From assembly GCA_014529385.2 (NCBI GenBank), contig CM043953.1:92682842-92746841 (forward strand): a DNA stretch of 64,000 nt, read 5' to 3'. The position numbers were made by a program, and so were the translations under genes. This DNA comes from Adiantum capillus-veneris (lineage: Eukaryota > Streptophyta > Polypodiopsida > Polypodiales > Pteridaceae). The notes below the pieces were generated by a model. The model was not told where the DNA came from and ran no database searches. It worked only from the letters and a program-made list of their open reading frames with translations. This document shows, one piece after another, positions 9,704-21,574 of the stretch (position 1 is its first letter; every line of letters begins with the position of its first letter).

Positions 9704-12700
9704 TTATCCTTGAATGCCGATTGAAGATGAGCAAAAGCTCAACTTCTCCTTGTTGACCACCTTTGTAAACATGTCTGCAGGATTTTCACTTGTATTCACC
9801 TTTCCTAGCTTTAGCTGTCCCTCTTCCAAAAGAGTGTGTATGAAGTGATATCTCACCTCAATGTGCTTTGTCCTTGAATGAAAGGCTGAGTTCTTCGCAA
9901 GATGGATAGCGCTTTGGCTATCACTGTACAACACACAATTGTCTTGTTTGAATCCAAGCTCTTCTAAGAATCTGTGGAGCCACGGAATTTCTTTGCTTGC
10001 CTCCGTCATTGCTACATACTCTACTTCCGTGGTAGAAAGTGAAACCACTTTTTGCAGCTTTGAAGCCCAGCTTACTGCTGTGCCTGCGACCGTGAACACA
10101 TAGCCAGTAGTGCTCCTTCGAGTATCTTTGTCACCTGCCATATCTGCATCAGCATACCCTTCTAGAAAAATATTAGTTCCTCCAAAATACAAAGCATTTG
10201 TTGTTGTCCCTTTTAGATACCTAAGTATCCACTTCACAGCTTGCCAATTCTCTTTACCTGGGTTGTCCATGAACCTACTCACAACTCCCACTGCATGTGC
10301 AATGTCTGGCCTTGTCCAGATCATAGCATACATTAGAGAGCCTACCGCTGCAGCATATGGAACTTTAGACATATAGGCTATCTCCTCTTGTGTCTTTGGA
10401 CACATATCCTTCGTTAGTTTAAAATGACCAGCCAAAGGTGTAGAAACTGGTTTTGCATCTTGCATTGCAAACCTTTCTAGTACCTTCTTGATGTAATCTT
10501 CTTGAGATAGATTTATTGTCTTCTTCGTTCTGTCCCTTGATATTTTCATACCAAGTATCCTCTTTGCAGCACCTAAATCTTTCATTGAAAAAGATTTGGA
10601 CAGCTCCTCTTTTAGGTCTTTGATGTCCTGCATGTTAGCACTTGCAATCAACATGTCATCAACATACAACATTAGGATGATGAATTTCCCATCTCCCAAA
10701 TTCTTCGTGTAGACGTAGTGATCGGAGTTGCATCTTGTGAATACATGATCCAACATCCATCGATCAAACTTCAAGTACCATTGTCTTGATGCTTGCTTTA
10801 AACCATACAAGCTCTTCTTTAATCTGCAAACCATTTTCTCCTTACCTTTTACTTCATACCCCTTTGGTTGAAGCATGTAGATTTCCTCCTCTAAGTCACC
10901 GTGAGGGAATGCCGTATTTACATCCATTTTCTCGAGATTTAGATCATGAGAAACCACAAGGCTTAAGACAAGCCTAATTGAGTTCATTTTTACAACAGGA
11001 GAAAATATTTCATTGAAGTCAATACCTTTCTTTTGAGAAAAACCTTTTACCACAAGCCTAGACTTGTACCTTTTCTTCCCACCTTCTTCTTCCTTTAGTT
11101 TGTACACCCATTTGTTTTGAAGTGCCCGCTTACCTTTAGGCAACTCAACCAACTCCCATGTTTGGTTGCGATGTAGTGAGTCCATCTCAACTTGCATGCT
11201 CTTCGTCCATTCTTCTTTGGATTCATGTTGCATAGATTCTTCATATGATTCCGGCTCTCCAGAATCTGAGATCAAGAGATGGTTGAAGGAAGGAACAAAC
11301 CTTTCTGGAGGTCTACTTGCTCTTGTAGATCTTCGGGGAATAGGTTGAGGCTCCTCATTTGGTTGACGTTGTTGCACATTGTCACCGTTTGCAGTCCTTG
11401 AGTCTTCACCGTCCTCAAGCTCCATGTACTCATCACCTGTTTCTTTTGTTTGTTTTCTTTCCAAGTAATCTTTGTACATATTTTGTTCGTTAAAAATTAC
11501 ATCCCTACTCCTTAAGATTTTACCATCTTCAGGATTCCATAGGCGATACCCAAAGTCTCCTTCTCCATAGCCAATGAAGAAACACTTTTTGGACTTTGCA
11601 TCTAACTTTGATCTTAGGCTTCTATCTATGTGCATGAAAGCCTCACACCCAAACACTTTGAGAAATGCATAATTCACCAGTTTACCTGTCCATGCCTCTT
11701 CTGGAACTCCCCCATCCAATGCCGTTGAGGGTGACCGATTGATTAAGTACACAGACGTACTTACAGCTTCCGCCCAAAGCTCAAGCGGTAGGCCTGCATG
11801 TAGCCGCATGCTTCGTGCTTGTTCCATGATTGTCCTGTTCATCCTTTCCGAAATCCCATTTTGTTGAGGTGTCCTTGGGGTTGTCCTTTGCCTCCGAATG
11901 CCATTGCTAGCACAAAAGCTTTCAAAAGCTTGGCTGCAATATTCACCTCCATTGTTGGATCTGAGGCATTTAAGCTTGGTACCTGTTTCATTCTCCACAA
12001 AGGCTTTCCACCTTTGAAATATGGAAAATATATCAGATTTATTCTTCATGACATAAACCCATGTTTTTCTAGTCGCATCGTCTATGAATTTTACATAGTA
12101 CAATGAGCCACCAAGTGATGGTGTACTTGCAGGACCCCAAACATCAGAATGAACCAACTCAAGTTTTTTATTTTTTCTTTCATTTCCTGATTTTTGAAAT
12201 TTTACCCTCTTTTGTTTACCATAAACACAATCTTCACAGAACTCTAAGTCCACTTCTTTCAAACCTGGTAGAAGCTTCTTTGTTTGAAGAATTTGCATTC
12301 CTTTGGCACTGATATGCCCAAGTCGATAGTGCCACACCGGACTGTCAACTTCTGTAGTGGCTGCACAAGCTGAAGGTTGCGTGCTAACAGTACACAAGTA
12401 AAGTGTACCGACTTTTTCACCCTTGCCAACCACCAAAGATCCCTTTGAGATCTTCCACTGTTTGTTTCCGAATGCAATGTTGTGACCTTCATCGTCCACT
12501 TGTCGTGTAGAGATCAAATTTTTGCGAAGAGAAGGAACATGCCTAACATCTTTAAGCTTCCATTCATTTCCGTTAGCAGTTTTGACAGAAACTGTACCTT
12601 TGCCGACAATCTCACAAGCTTCATCATCTCCCAAGTATACATACCCAAAATTACCTTTGGTGTAGTCTTGGAAATGTTGCTTTTGTGGTGTCGCATGGAA

Positions 12701-13483
12701 TGAAGCCCCGGAATCTACTATCCAGGAATTAGACACATTGTCTAATGAGAGAATTAGAGCATCTTGCTCTACTTTACCTGCCACATTGGCCTCCGATGTT
12801 GGCTTGTTGTCTTGAGACTCTGTCTCCTTCTTCTTCTTGGACCAACAATCCTTCTTGACGTGGACCTTCTTGCTGCAGTTCCAACATTCAAGAACTGACT
12901 TTGTGCGTGACTTGCTCCGCCTTGAGCGATCACGACCCTTTTGGTTTTTGAACCTCTCCTTAAGCCTTCCTCTTTTTTCCACTGATAGTGCAGCACTTGA
13001 TGATTCTCATGTGCTTCTCCTTCGCATTTCCTCACTTAGGAGAACACCCACAACATCATCAAACTTAAGAGTATTTGTGCCAGAGATAGAATTACTTACA
13101 GCCATCACAAGGCTGTCCCAACTATCCGGTAGAGATGATAGTATAAGGAGAGCTCGCACTTCGTCATCAAAATTGGATTTCACTGATCGAAGTTGACTTA
13201 TGTTTGTGTTAAAGTCATTTAGGTGTTCTACAACTGAACCATTCTCTGCCATCTTTAGATTGAACAAGCGCTTCATAAGAAATACCTTGTTGGATGCCGA
13301 TGGTTTCTCGTAGAAGTCGTCAAGTGACTTCATCAAATCCTCCGTGGTCTTCATCTCCAAAACATTGAATGCCACCGTTGACGCCAAGCTTAACCGGATT
13401 GTTCCCAGTGCCTTTCGATCAAGGACAATCCATGCTTCATCTGCCATTGCTGCAGGCTTCTTCGCAAGACCGCCTAGTGGCAA
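9704..13483 (-). pseudogene. Copia Gag-Pol polyprotein, one in-frame TGA
   Basis: A gag frame (13483-13007) and a 1092-residue pol frame (12982-9704) lie in the same frame, separated only by a TGA at 13007-13009 that would be CGA (Arg) after one C-to-T change. In order: gag helices; CX2CX4HX4C knuckle (C-W-N-C...C); protease with D-S-G-A; integrase HHCC finger (W-H-Y-R-L-G-H...C-E-D-C); DDE core with H-S-D-V-W, R-S-N-N-G-G-E-Y and N-G-I-S-E-R; RT with Y-V-D-D; RNase H with A-D-A-D-M-A-G and Y-S-D-S-Q-S-A. The second integrase aspartate, normally in S-D-N-G-G-E-Y, is asparagine here. The upstream gag start is not certain: frames right of 13483 are less clear. Confidence 0.93.
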
Positions 13484-13644
13484 ATAGAGGTCCTTCTAGT
13501 AGAGATAGTCTTTAATCTGTATCTTCCAATGTTGGTAGTTTTTGCCATTGAACTTCTAAATATTGAGCTTCCCTTCCTCCGCCATAACTCCCACTCAATT
13601 CAAGGAATCCTTTCCTTGAGATAATTTAGCTACGAGCAAACCAT

Positions 13645-13656
13645 GCTCTGATACGA
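13645..13656 (-). other. Copia 1 primer binding site
   Basis: The minus strand reads TCGTATCAGAGC, one base off the initiator-Met primer site TGGTATCAGAGC, two bases from the LTR. Confidence 0.8.
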
Positions 13657-13658
13657 GT

Positions 13659-14443
13659 TGTTAGGAAATAAGACATAGCTAAATAGATAATTGAGTAGAT
13701 TACTTAATGGAGAGAGACAGATTTATATACACGAGATTATAGAGTAGAGAGAGAGAGAGAGAGAGAGTACACACGATATACGTGGTTCACCCAATGTGGG
13801 CTACGTCCATGGGAAAGCAGCCACTCAATGGCTTTAGTGCTTCAAAACAAGAAGTAGTTTACAAAGGGATTATACCCTTAATGGAGCTCCCGCCTTGCTT
13901 CACTCTCACCACCTCACACTTACCTTGTTGCATCAACTTCACACTATGAAATGTGTGTAGAAATGGACTCCTTTTATAGGCCAAAAGGACTGCCCTCTCT
14001 TATGAGAGACAGCCATGTGTAGCCGCCCTTGTGCGAATAAGTCCAAATTGGACCCTCAAATCCGTCGATGTGTGGCCGCCCTTGAGAAGACAAGTCCGCT
14101 TTTGAATTCGGCCACCGGCTACCGGCCATTGACTTCCGACCACCGGCCATCGGCCATTGACTACCGGCCACCGGCCAACCGACCGGTTGTTTTCCGACCA
14201 CTTTCCGGCCGCCGTTCGACCATAATATTCCGGCGAAAAAGAATATTCCGGGGAAAAAAAAGTCTCGGGGGCCTCCGCCCCCAAGGCCTTTAAAGTTGCC
14301 CCTGATTCTTGTCCGTGAAAATTTTGGTTTCCGGTGAGTGATTTTCCTTCACGCACGATGGCTTCTCCTCATAATGGGGGCCTTACAAATGTGCACTTTG
14401 ACCACAGAAAATTACAAGGGTAAATCAGGCTCCATACTTAACA
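13659..14443 (-). repeat. Copia 1 5' LTR
   Basis: Starts TGTTAGGAAATAAGAC, ends CATACTTAACA, and is followed by the TTAAC target duplication at 14444-14448. Confidence 0.95.
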
Positions 14444-14558
14444 TTAACTGTCAGGCACCATAAGCTCTGGTTCATTTGTTTGAAGGTGGGGTTTTGCCAC
14501 CACATCAGATTTTGCTTTCATTTCTTCTATCGCAAGCTCTTCAGGTTTTGCAATACTT

Positions 14559-15218
14559 TCAAGCTTGGGTTTTTGTTTTTCCAGCATTTCTTGCGTGATT
14601 CTTACCAAATTTGATAAGCTTTCCTGCTTCCATGTCTAGAGATGGATAGTTTTCCCACTTGTTTTGCATGTTTTGGCCTGCTTTAAGTCCTACTTGGTAG
14701 AATTCCAAGGCGGCATTAATAAGCTCAAAAATTTTATCAACCAGAATGGATCCTCCAGATTTCATGGTTGTTTCCTTGAATTCATTGCCAGTTTCTTTCA
14801 ACTTGTCCTGGGCTAGCATTTTTGCTTTCTCTTCGATTTCAACACCTTGTTTTTGTTTTCTCATCTCATATCTTTTGCTTCTTCTCCTTTTGATTATTTG
14901 AGAATAAACTTTCGTGTTCTCCGAATCATCACAGGAGTTGTGTTTCTTTTTCTTTGCCTGGGCTCTAGTAATTACCTTGATTGGAACAATCGGTTCACTC
15001 TCCAATGAGCTACTAGGCGTCACTTGGACTACGTTTACTATGGTTTTACCCTTGTTCAAAGGATTCTTAGGAAAATCTTCTGGAAAGTGTCCTCGCTTTT
15101 TGAAGCATTGTATGCAATAGGCTTCGATTGGTTTGAGGTTTCTATCAGGCTTTGGACATTCATTATTCCAATGGTCATCAGGACCACAGTTATGACAGTT
15201 TCCTGTTCTTGGCTTCAT
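14559..15218 (-). pseudogene. Ty3 nucleocapsid-like zinc-knuckle protein piece
   Basis: A 219-residue frame starts with an atypical knuckle, C-H-N-C-G-P-D-D-H-W-N-N-E-C, and a second Cys pair (Y-C-I-Q-C-F-K-K-R-G-H-F), then a long lysine- and glutamate-rich region with helical heptads. This is the C-terminal part of a plant Ty3 gag. The upstream gag continues at 15250-16058 in broken frames. The Copia insertion separates it from the protease segment. Confidence 0.7.
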
Positions 15219-15249
15219 CCGGGTCTTCGCATGGGAGGTCTGATACCTT

Positions 15250-16058
15250 GATTAGCTACATAATACATCGGTGCTAGCTCTGGTGGAGCATAAGTCACAG
15301 TTTCTTCCATTGGTGGTGGATATGGATTTTACCAATCTTTTTCTACCATTATTGTAGATGGACTAGGCTCTGCATAGGGTGTAACAGGCACTAATGCTTG
15401 TTCATCTATGACTCCTTCAGAGTGCATATACTTTACAGGCACTGCATTCTTTCTTGGATACGGAGGTTGTTGTCCCAACACAGGTTGAGGTCTTTCCATA
15501 CCCATTGGTGGTCTTTGAGCTTAGAACATATTAAGCTGATATTTGTATATGGGTTGTCCTTGCGGCCTTATGGGCACGTACTGAAAATTCTCATCATACT
15601 TTGGTCTGGAGTAGCACTCATGGGTCTTATGGTTGGTCCATTTACCCTAGATTGCACACCATTTTTATGGCCTAATTGGTTGTCCCTCTGGAGGTATCCC
15701 TTGTCATGGTCCTCTCATAGGTGCTTTTTGCATATTGTTCATCATCGTTCATCCTTTTTAGCGTATCTTCTATGGCTGAGAGTGGTGCCGCAGCAGCATC
15801 CGTTCTTAAGAACATCTTCTTCATTGAATATCTCGCAATTGTCTCCTACGTCAATAGCATCAGACACACACACTTCTAGGGTTGTATGCTTTTTACTATA
15901 GAGTATAGCATGAAGTTCTTTGTTTAGAAGTTCCTATAGAAATAAAGATACAAGTCGTTCTTCTACAGGTATCTCCATCTCTGGGCATTTGGCAATGTAT
16001 TGTTTCATTCGAGTTGCACAATCCATAACAGACTCACCATGTTTTTGTTTAAAGCCAT
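15250..16058 (-). pseudogene. Ty3 gag fragment
   Basis: The minus strand near 16050-15930 reads G-F-K-Q-K-H-G-E-S-V and M-K-Q-Y-I-A-K-C-P, the typical end of the plant retrotransposon gag domain; further left the frame is broken and proline/glutamine-rich linker sequence follows. Removing the foldback element at 16059-17100 with one AT copy rejoins the frame as K-F-T-H-G-F-K-Q. Confidence 0.7.
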
Positions 16059-17100
16059 TAGGAGATTTCGGAGGTCTTTTGGAGGGCCTTTTGGAAGAGA
16101 GAGGAAAATAAGCTCCTCCAATGAGCGAAGCACCTACCTTACGTAGAAAAATAGATTGATATTAACAAAAATATAAAAGGTGTCCCTCTCCTCATTTAAT
16201 AATCTAGTGGTCCTTGAAGACGATCACTCTCTTTCATTTAATGCGAGCACCTTTTTCAGAAGGTAGATGTGGTGTATTTGATACGGCTTACGTCATCACT
16301 AGAACTCAAAAAGTTACAAAACTATCAAGTGGTGGAAGATTTTGAAACTTTTGATACTGTCAATGCGTCAGGAACGCCCAAATATCCTAGAAATGATTGT
16401 CCAATTGCCTCGCTCCGACATCCAAAGAGGCAAAGAATGTCAAAAACCCCTAAAAGAAGATTTTACTAACGGCGCACGAGGGGGGATTTCAAAATTTTGG
16501 AATGCCTCCTCGCGCGCCGTTAGTAAAAAGCCCCTTTTTTGCTCTTTTAGAGAGCTATTTGAGAGGAAAATGTCAAAAAACCTCTAAAAAGGGGCTTTCT
16601 TGAAAGGTAATTGTCCAAAAATCACTAAAAGGAGCTTTGTACTAACGGCGTGCAGAGGGGCATTCTAGAATTTTAGAATGCCTCCTCGTGCGCCTTAAGT
16701 AAAAAGCCCATTTTTTGGGGTTTTTTGACATTTTTTGCCTCTCCGGATGTCGGAATGAGACAAGTAGACATTTGTTTTTAGGGTATTTTGGCATTTCGGA
16801 CGCATTGGTGGTGTCAAAAGCCTCAAAATCTATCATTATTTGACAGTTTGTGACTTTTTAACTTTCAGTGATGACATAAGCTGCATTGAATGCGCCGCAC
16901 CTACCTCCTGAAAAAGACGCTCGCATTAAATAAAAAAGTGACCGTTTTCAAGGATGATTGGGAATATAAATCTACTTTTTAGAGTGTCTGGTTGTCCTTT
17001 TGGACGTACTCACAAGGTGCAAGTGCATTTTAAAAAAAGTTTCTAGAGAGAGAAATACAATTGCTTACAAGGCCCTCCAAATGACCTCCGAAATTTTCTA
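16059..17100. mobile_element. Foldback non-autonomous relative of transposons A and B
   Basis: A 1042-base element that is almost entirely inverted repeat: the left arm (16059 to about 16570) is mirrored by the right arm (about 16600 to 17100). The ends read TAGGAGATTTCGGAGG on the left and TAGAAAATTTCGGAGG on the right (reverse complement). These resemble the ends of the large elements, above all the left end of copy B (TAGGGGAATTTTGAGG). Flanks are CAT on the left and ATG on the right, as in A and B; excising the element with one AT copy restores an open gag frame, supporting a 2-bp AT target duplication. It has no coding capacity. The arms contain secondary hairpins at 16461-16528 and about 16632-16699. 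Confidence 0.8.
16461..16528. repeat. Internal hairpin in foldback element
   Basis: TTTTACTAACGGCGCACGAGG at 16461 pairs with its near-perfect complement ending at 16528, leaving a loop of roughly 26 bases. A similar hairpin lies at about 16632-16699. Confidence 0.85.
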
Positions 17101-17178
17101 ATGTGTAAATTTGAGCTACCGTATTATGTTAAATCCCCGTTTTGGAACACACAGCTACAAATCCTTAAGCTAATGTGT

Positions 17179-17460
17179 TCAAGTCCATGATTGACCTTGG
17201 TGGAATGTTTTACACCATGTCAAAGCTTTTCCTTCTAATGTCATTCCAAACCACTCGAAATGAGTATGAAAATCGAATATACGCTCTGCTCTTAGCACTT
17301 GCTTAAAGCTTGCTAAGTGGTCGTATGGATCTCCTGATCCACTGTATGTTCTGACCCATTTTTGAAAATCAGCTTGTCTGATGCGTCTATTTGGTTCAAC
17401 TCCAGGTCTTTTGGGAGTTGGTCCTGTTTCGAGTCCTTCAAACGAGTCTATTGGAAACAT
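17179..17460 (-). pseudogene. Ty3 gag, N-terminal part
   Basis: A 93-residue frame with F-Q-K-W-V-R-T-Y-S-G-S-G-D-P-Y-D-H-L and F-E-W-F-G-M-T-L-E-G-K-A-L-T-W, the classical plant retrotransposon gag domain. It ends at the foldback insertion and begins exactly at the edge of transposon A. Joining across A with one AT copy keeps the frame open for several codons (V-T-V-M-F-P-I-D-S-F-E). Confidence 0.85.
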
Positions 17461-17641
17461 TAGGAAAAATATGAACCCTCTAGGGGCCCTTTGGGATTAA
17501 GGTTAATTAGAGGCCAGCCAATGAGAAGAGGGTGGTGGACACACTCTATGCCCTCAAAAATGTAGGGGGACAAAGTAGTTTTACACTTCTTAAATGGGCT
17601 CTTACCTAGTGAGAAGGTGGAGTAGGGTGGTGGTGGTGGGG

Positions 17642-17677
<36 letters not shown>

Positions 17678-18270
17678 GGGCCATATGAAACCTCCAACTT
17701 CCCTCCTTTCTTATCCGGTTTTGAAAAAATCCCAAAAATTTGAAAATTTTCAAAATTTTCAAAACTCAAATTTCATCTTCTTCAAACCTCCTTAAAACTA
17801 TTTTATGGTCAAAAAAGCATTTTTTGACCTCAAAAAGTCAAAACATGCACCCAAAAATCCTAAAATTCAAATTTTTTTCAAAACTTTTGAAAAAACTTTT
17901 TTTACTATCCAGAGCTCCCCCAAAAGTAGTTCTTAGGCAAAAAGTGATTTTCTCTCTCTAGAACCCCCCTTTTCCAACCCCTCCTTGGTTGCAACCATCA
18001 CACTCATCCTCTACTCCAACACTCTCTCTCTCTCTACACCATCTCCATTGCTGCAGCAAGGAAGCTCCTCTCTCCTCCCCTACCACCTTCCATTGCCACA
18101 CCAAGCAAAGGTTATCCACCTTCTCCTCCCATTGCCACACCAAGCAAGGGTTATCCACCTTCTCCTCCCATTGCCACAAGGGTTATCCACCTTCTCATAT
18201 CACTTTATCCTTTGTACATTGTAGCAACAAGCAAGGTCCTTCTCCTCCTCCTAGTTTTCTTTGCTCAACC
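17461..18270. other. Left subterminal region of copy A
   Basis: TIR, a poly-G tract (about 17640-17676), AT-rich DNA and then a CT-rich leader with a threefold tandem repeat of about 38 bases (18090-18196). No gene before 18271. The CT-rich stretch just upstream of gene N may be its 5' leader or promoter. Confidence 0.6.
18090..18196 (+). repeat. Tandem repeat, three units of about 38 bases
   Basis: Units carry CCATTGCCACACCAAGCAA then GGTTATCCACCTTCTCCT; the third lacks the middle ACACCAAGCA. It lies 75-180 bases upstream of the ATG of gene N. Confidence 0.85.
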
Positions 18271-19611
18271 ATGTCCAACTCTACTTCGCAAAGGCGGCCA
18301 AAGGATGAGGTCACAGCACTTGCATGCCACAACACTAGAGGTGTAGATGATGAGTGGGTGCCACAAGAGCTCACCAAAGGTGCTTGGGTATACACGCAAC
18401 CATCTGCTATTGGCCCTCATCGTGTGCGGAATCGTGCAAACTTGGATCTTCATTGGAAAGGAAAGCTCCTTGGCTTCAAGAACCGCAAAGACAAGGGGAC
18501 CGTAGCCATTGTGCAACATGTTTTCTCAATGTCAACCATGCATTTGCAACAACCACCTCGATTTCCAACACATTGTAAGTACATGTTTTGAGAATACAAA
18601 GCTAGGTGTGAAATCACAGTGTAATGTTATTATGGATTCATACTTAAGATTTGTCATGCATTTATAGTCATATTTCCATCCACGTTGGTGGAGGAGCAGC
18701 CACTACATAGTCTCTCCGGCACATTCATTGCTATACATGCGGATATTGGAGCAATAATGTTCCCACATCTTTGCCCAACCAAACTGGTTCAAAGAAGGAT
18801 TTTCTTCTATTCTCACTCCTATATTGTCCCTACTTCTACACAAGCGTTTGGAACGCTTGAACCTATCAAAGTAAATTCCTTATTAAGTATAGAGTGGCCG
18901 GTGCCAGATTTGTGGTCGGTAGCATCTTTCAAGAAAAATATGATAATGGATGCCCAAAACTCTTTGAAATACTCTAAAGCTTCTAGGTCTGTGGGCTTGA
19001 GTTGGTGTTTGCCTATTCATTGTTTTGTGCACATTTTTAAAGAGTTTGGATGTGTGGAGACTACCACAATGCTTGTATGTAAAGATGCGCATTACGAGGA
19101 ATTAGGAAGGCTTTTAGAAGAGGACTGAGGTTTTGTGGAAGGCATGCACAACGGGGACCGGTACCGTTGTAAGGTTGGAGCTTCAGGTATTGGAATGCGC
19201 TATTTGAAATCCCGCACCTCCTTGTACATACGATTTCACTATGATCGTTGGATGTGCAAGCTTGGAGTGTGGACTCCCTTACAGAGTGTAGACGGCTCTA
19301 TTGCAAGCTTTGACATTGCAGTGAAGATGCCCAACGATGCTTTGGAGGCAGTCCAAGTGAACAAGCATTGGACTCTCAGTAATGTTCGAGAACATTTGGT
19401 TATTATGGGTTTTGAGGCCCTTCAACAAGCACAATTTCGTTTACAAGGTCACAAGGTGAGAATCCTTCCACCACATTTTCAATACATCATGGTTAGTCTA
19501 TCATTGGATGCTTATTGTAATGAATGTCCGCAGATTGGGAAGAGAATGGAAGACAAACTGAAGGTCGAGGAGGACTGGGGGATGGATGGAACTATGCTAT
19601 CGATCTTATAA
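18271..19611 (+). pseudogene. Transposon gene N (unknown family), copy A
   Basis: ATG at 18271; exon 1 18271-18574, intron 18575-18667 (GTAAGT...TATAG), exon 2 18668-19611. Splicing keeps the frame. A TGA at 19126-19128 interrupts an otherwise open frame and would be CGA before a C-to-T change. The protein starts with a polar, basic stretch, then W-V-P-Q-E-L-T-K-G-A-W-V and W-K-G-K-L-L-G-F-K; a middle block has I-F-F-Y-S-H-S-Y-I-V-P; the end has R-F-H-Y-D-R-W. The same blocks and intron position occur in copy B at 59838-58641, which makes it a real gene. The beta-rich look and spacing loosely recall BAH-type chromatin domains, but that is a weak guess. Confidence 0.75.
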
Positions 19612-19855
19612 CTTTGTAACTCTTGCAATTTTCAAACTGATCCCCGCTGTAATCAACATGATTTGCTTTGGCAAATCATGCCTTTATATAATTTTTTGCA
19701 TTGGGATGAGAAATCATTTTTTGGTGAAAGTGCCTTTTTTTTTAATGTCTTAAAAAAAGGGTCCATTATAAAAGGGGGGCCACCTAACTCATTCACTATT
19801 TTCACTTTTGCAACTCTTGAGCTCCTCCACTCTCTGTCTACACCCCAGGCTAGAC
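19612..19855. other. Spacer between genes N and M, copy A
   Basis: About 240 bases with poly-A/T runs; presumably the terminator of gene N and the promoter of gene M, both on the plus strand. No specific site recognised. Confidence 0.4.
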
Positions 19856-21399
19856 ATGGATGCTCACACAGCCTCTGCATCTGCAACCACATCCACCCCT
19901 TTGTCACGCTTCATCCTCTTCCTCGAGGACACCAAATACAAAGGAAAGTTGGACCTCCACACCTTTTTTACACGTCTCCCTGACCTTAATGCCACAGTTG
20001 CCCTTCACATGGATGCATTTGCCGAGATTTTTCCGTTCATGGAGGAGCACATCATAAAATATTGTGTATCTATCCCCCCACATGTAGGGATCTGGGTGCC
20101 TTGCGATCTTTTGCGCTATATACACAAAGGTGATCGCCCATTCTCCAAGCGGTTGCAACGATTCCAAGAAATTGCAACCGATGCAGGCCAGGGGTGTCAG
20201 CGCTCAAGAAGCGCAAGTTGGGGGTGGAGTACCTTTCTCGGCTCGCAACATTTATCTTCTTGGTGAGCGAGGAACCTGATTTGGAGGAGCTTTGCTTACC
20301 ACACTTCAGGTTGGGTCCTTTATCAAGGACACTAAGGAGCAGCAGGTTATCCCCATGAACACTGCAGCGGAAGGAAAGGCACACCGGCTCCAGTACCCTA
20401 GGGGTCTTGAGGAACTGGTTGAGAAATCCATTGTTGCGGCTGGCCCTAGTGACACTCCAGTGCCACTACCACTGACGGATGTGGCTATCCCAGAGGCAGA
20501 AATCTGCCGCTTCTCCTTAGTGTTAGTGGATGGGGAGGAGTATGTGTTCCTGCATGATTTGGAGAAAGCATTTGGCCTGCGCATGGATGAATGCTTGAGC
20601 GTGCTATGCAACAGCACCAAATGTCCCTTAGACAATACGCTAGATGCCCTAGAAAGCAAGCTCTTGCCAGATGGGGACTCTGTTGCTGACACTATTGCAG
20701 TTGTATGTGCGGAGGTCCTCACAGCAGAGCAGTTGCATGTGGTTGATGAATAATTCCAAGCCACGCAAGCCAAGGTTGAGGCTACTAGGATGCGTATGCC
20801 ATTATGCAACCTCCCATCTGATGATCCAAAGGTCGTATCTGTGGTGCATGGGAGCATTGACTTGGATGCAAAGGGCAACAGGGAGGAGGACGGCAAGGAG
20901 GAGGAGGTAAACTGTATCCTAAATCTCATGTTACTATTTTATCCTTCATTGTCTTTTTTCTCAACCTTCATCGGATTATGACAGGATGTCGTGGAGGTTG
21001 ATGATTTTGCTGCAAGGACGGGTGGCAAGAGGACGGGCTTTGGACCTCAAGCTTCCCTTGCGCATTACCTAGGACAACTCCCCCCTGGCAATGTGGCCAT
21101 TATCCACAATGAATTTACTCCCCAAGCCCATTTTATGACATTGCTTGAGCAAGTTTTTGTGTTTGAGCACCATTGCTCAAACTGTGCATCAAGTGTTCCT
21201 AGTGCATAGATCCCTTGTATGCACAGCGTTTGGCACTGGCTTTCGTGGTAAAGTGCTTTCCCAGATAGGGATACATGCTTCCATTGGATCAACTGACCCA
21301 AAGGCCATAGCGCACTCCCTCTTGACTGGGCGGTTGCCTTACGTGCAAAATAGGCGCCAGGAAATGGTCAAAAAAATTATGAACTCCTCAGATACATGA
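19856..21399 (+). pseudogene. Transposon gene M (unknown family), copy A
   Basis: ATG at 19856 (M-D-A-H). Homologous to 54835-53285 in copy B: an N-terminal helical block, the middle segment K-L-G-V-E-Y (a shifted frame near 20205-20235), the block E-E-Y-V-F-L-H-D-L-E-K-A-F-G-L-R, and after an intron (20907-20984, GTAAAC...GACAG) the block L-A-H-Y-L-G-Q-L-P-P-G-N-V-A-I-I-H-N-E-F-T. The intron is in the same place in copy B. Damage: a frame change near 20190 and again near 20290 (the second could be a short intron, about 58 bases), a TAA at 20751-20753 replacing a sense codon (CAA would fit) and a frameshift near 21200. No known domain recognised. Confidence 0.75.
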
Positions 21400-21574
21400 T
21401 GTAAAATCACCGTTTTGGAAGTAATAAAAAATATTTGAAATTGTCGCTCTATCTTGCAAATTCTTTTGAATGTGATTTGTCAATCTTGAAAATTGTTTCA
21501 ATTGGTGATATGAAAATTGTTTTGATAAGTGACTTTGTAATTTCAAGTTCTGTATGTAGTTTCAGTCAATTTCA

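Larger units (their letters stand above)
8878..14443 (-). mobile_element. Complete Tnt1-like Copia retrotransposon
   Basis: Two LTRs (8878-9643 and 13659-14443) with TG...CA ends enclose one gag-pol region on the minus strand. The 5-base target duplication TTAAC is exact on both sides (8873-8877 and 14444-14448). A primer site close to initiator-Met tRNA lies next to the right LTR and a purine tract next to the left LTR. The LTRs are similar but differ by scattered bases and an insertion of about 20 bases near 14235-14255. The insertion sits inside the older Ty3 element. One nonsense codon and one substituted integrase aspartate suggest it is inactive although nearly full length. Confidence 0.95.

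Noticed and set aside
17459-17462. TA as the target duplication of the large elements
   Set aside because: Keeping TA in the empty site would break the gag frame at the foldback element; AT keeps it open. It cannot be fully excluded because the flanks mirror each other.
20306-20929. 207-residue minus frame, serine-rich
   Set aside because: Antisense shadow of gene M, which has a homologue in copy B.
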